Origin: Thermoplasmata archaeon
Lineage (GTDB): Archaea > Thermoplasmatota > Thermoplasmata > Thermoplasmatales > Thermoplasmataceae
Assembly (NCBI GenBank): GCA_021850745.1
Contig: JAJZKX010000134.1
Location: forward strand, 1-5,890
DNA length: 5,890 nt
Direction: 5' to 3'
Below the pieces are notes generated by a model that saw only the letters and a list, made by a program, of their open reading frames with translations, was not told the origin of the DNA and made no database searches. The position numbers and the translations under genes were made by a program. Position 1 is the first letter of the stretch; each line of letters begins with the position of its first letter. Positions 4,816 through 5,890 of the stretch are shown here, piece by piece.

Positions 4816-5890
4816 ATGGTCTTGATACTTTTCGAGGTATACCTTGTTCTTGCTGTTCTTACTGCGATTTCCTTTATATATTTTCTAACAAATGCAGTGA
4901 TTTCCTGGAAATACAGCAAAAGTCAGGAGAAAATTGAAGTCTCATCATCAGAAATAACAATTCTCCTCCCTGTTTACAACGAAGATCCCCTGATTTTTGA
5001 GGAATGCATGAAAGGTGCGGAATTGCAGAACTGTCCCGTTATTGTTGTTGGCGATTCCTGCGATCAGCCATACCGGGAAATTGCTGAAAGCCATGGGGCT
5101 CATTTCATTCTAAAGGAAGAAAGGGAGGGGCAGAAGAAAGCCATTCAGAGAGGGATAAGGGAAGTTGATACAAAATATACGCTCCTGATTGACAGTGATA
5201 CAGTCCTTCCTGAAGGGTCTGCTATTGCCATGGCTTCTAACTTCCGAAGCGATGTGGGTGGCGTCGGCCCGAACCTTGTGGTCGAAAATACCGGTACTCC
5301 CCAGGCATATGGAGCGGAATTCCTCGAAAGATCCAGGGAAGTTGTTTACAGGGCAATGTCTGTCCACAACTCCGTGATACATCTCGATGGTGCCTGCATA
5401 ATGTACAGGACTTCAATCATCAAGCCTTTCATAATAGATGGCGACTTTACCACCCTTAAGGTTGCAGGTAAGAACACAATGATGGGAGAAGACTGGCAGC
5501 TCGCTCTACACACGATAAGCAAGGGATACAAACTTGTGAAGGACTATGATGTACATGTTGTCACGCATCCTCAGAAGTCGATGAAGAAATTCCTTCTGCA
5601 GAATATAAGGTGGTCTCGCTCAGAGTGGATAAGATTTTTCAGGGAGATTAAATCAGGAAACCCATGGAGAACCGGGAAGTTCTATACATTTGAGCTTGTT
5701 TATACCTACATGCTCCCATTGATAGCACTAGCACTTCTTCTGATTAGGGTCTATGCTTTCTTCTCAAGTCTCTCCGGGCCGGAATTTCTTCTTGACATTT
5801 TCAGGGGAGTTTTCCTTCTGAACAGGCATGAACTGGCATCCATCCTATATGGAAAGATCACATTTGGCATGGGTTCAGATATTGATGATA
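4816..5890 (+). CDS. Membrane-bound processive GT2 glycosyltransferase, hyaluronan/cellulose-synthase-like (3' end outside window)
   Basis: 358 residues are visible and the frame is open to the window edge. One N-terminal membrane helix (about 4-29) precedes a cytoplasmic GT-A domain: LPVYNE (51-56), DSD (126-128, metal and UDP binding), HLDGACIMYR (189-198, acceptor region), GEDWQLAL (224-231, the catalytic-base ED motif) and QNIRW (262-266, the QxxRW signature). A further membrane helix follows at about 290-316. This set of motifs marks processive family-2 synthases that polymerise a sugar from UDP-sugars while exporting the chain through their own membrane helices. The sugar is unknown; hyaluronan itself is not implied, and a non-processive lipid or glycan transferase remains possible. 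The start is ATG 4816; an in-frame TTG at 4810 would add two residues. It is divergent from the sugar epimerase, a plausible supplier of its donor substrate. Confidence 0.9.
   Translation, partial: MVLILFEVYLVLAVLTAISFIYFLTNAVISWKYSKSQEKIEVSSSEITILLPVYNEDPLIFEECMKGAELQNCPVIVVGDSCDQPYREIAESHGAHFILKEEREGQKKAIQRGIREVDTKYTLLIDSDTVLPEGSAIAMASNFRSDVGGVGPNLVVENTGTPQAYGAEFLERSREVVYRAMSVHNSVIHLDGACIMYRTSIIKPFIIDGDFTTLKVAGKNTMMGEDWQLALHTISKGYKLVKDYDVHVVTHPQKSMKKFLLQNIRWSRSEWIRFFREIKSGNPWRTGKFYTFELVYTYMLPLIALALLLIRVYAFFSSLSGPEFLLDIFRGVFLLNRHELASILYGKITFGMGSDIDD

Noticed and set aside
5110..5531. Minus-strand open frames inside the glycosyltransferase
   Set aside because: They overlap the DSD motif and the region up to the GED motif of a clear GT2 gene on the plus strand; they are shadow frames.

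Overview
The window looks archaeal, most likely from the Thermoplasmatales or a close relative. It has AT-rich TATA-like boxes about 25 to 30 bases before several start codons (leaderless-type promoters), almost no Shine-Dalgarno sites, a euryarchaeal-type pilin with a class III signal, a DUF998 membrane protein and a fatty-acyl-CoA ligase. The placement rests on gene style, not on a marker gene, so it is tentative.

Layout: bases 1-129 hold a broken, rearranged partial copy of the 3' part of an acyl-CoA ligase gene. Its intact near-identical counterpart lies about 3.7 kb downstream. Bases 130-441 hold no convincing gene but carry a palindrome, TATA-like sequence and small hairpins. A DUF998-type six-helix membrane protein (442-1062, +) follows, then a type IV pilin-like secreted protein rich in N-glycosylation sequons (1264-2229, +, TTG start), then a complete medium/long-chain fatty-acyl-CoA ligase (2321-3922, +). 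This ligase converges on, and overlaps by 15 bp, a short NAD-dependent sugar epimerase (3908-4684, -). The epimerase is divergent from a membrane-bound processive GT2 glycosyltransferase of the hyaluronan/cellulose-synthase type (4816 onward, +), which runs off the right edge.

How they fit: the epimerase and the glycosyltransferase share a 131-bp divergent promoter region and probably form a surface-polysaccharide or glycan module, one preparing a nucleotide sugar and the other polymerising it. The pilin-like protein would be a glycosylated surface product. The acyl-CoA ligase activates fatty acids and has its own promoter.

The most unusual observation is the left edge. Bases 1-66 match the ligase gene in inverted orientation (65/66) and bases 57-105 match it in direct orientation (49/49). 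The two blocks join exactly on a 10-bp inverted repeat that is also present at both ends of the corresponding segment in the intact gene. The inversion keeps the reading frame open. It may be a fossil of a local inversion in a recent duplicate, or an invertible segment; the missing left flank would decide.
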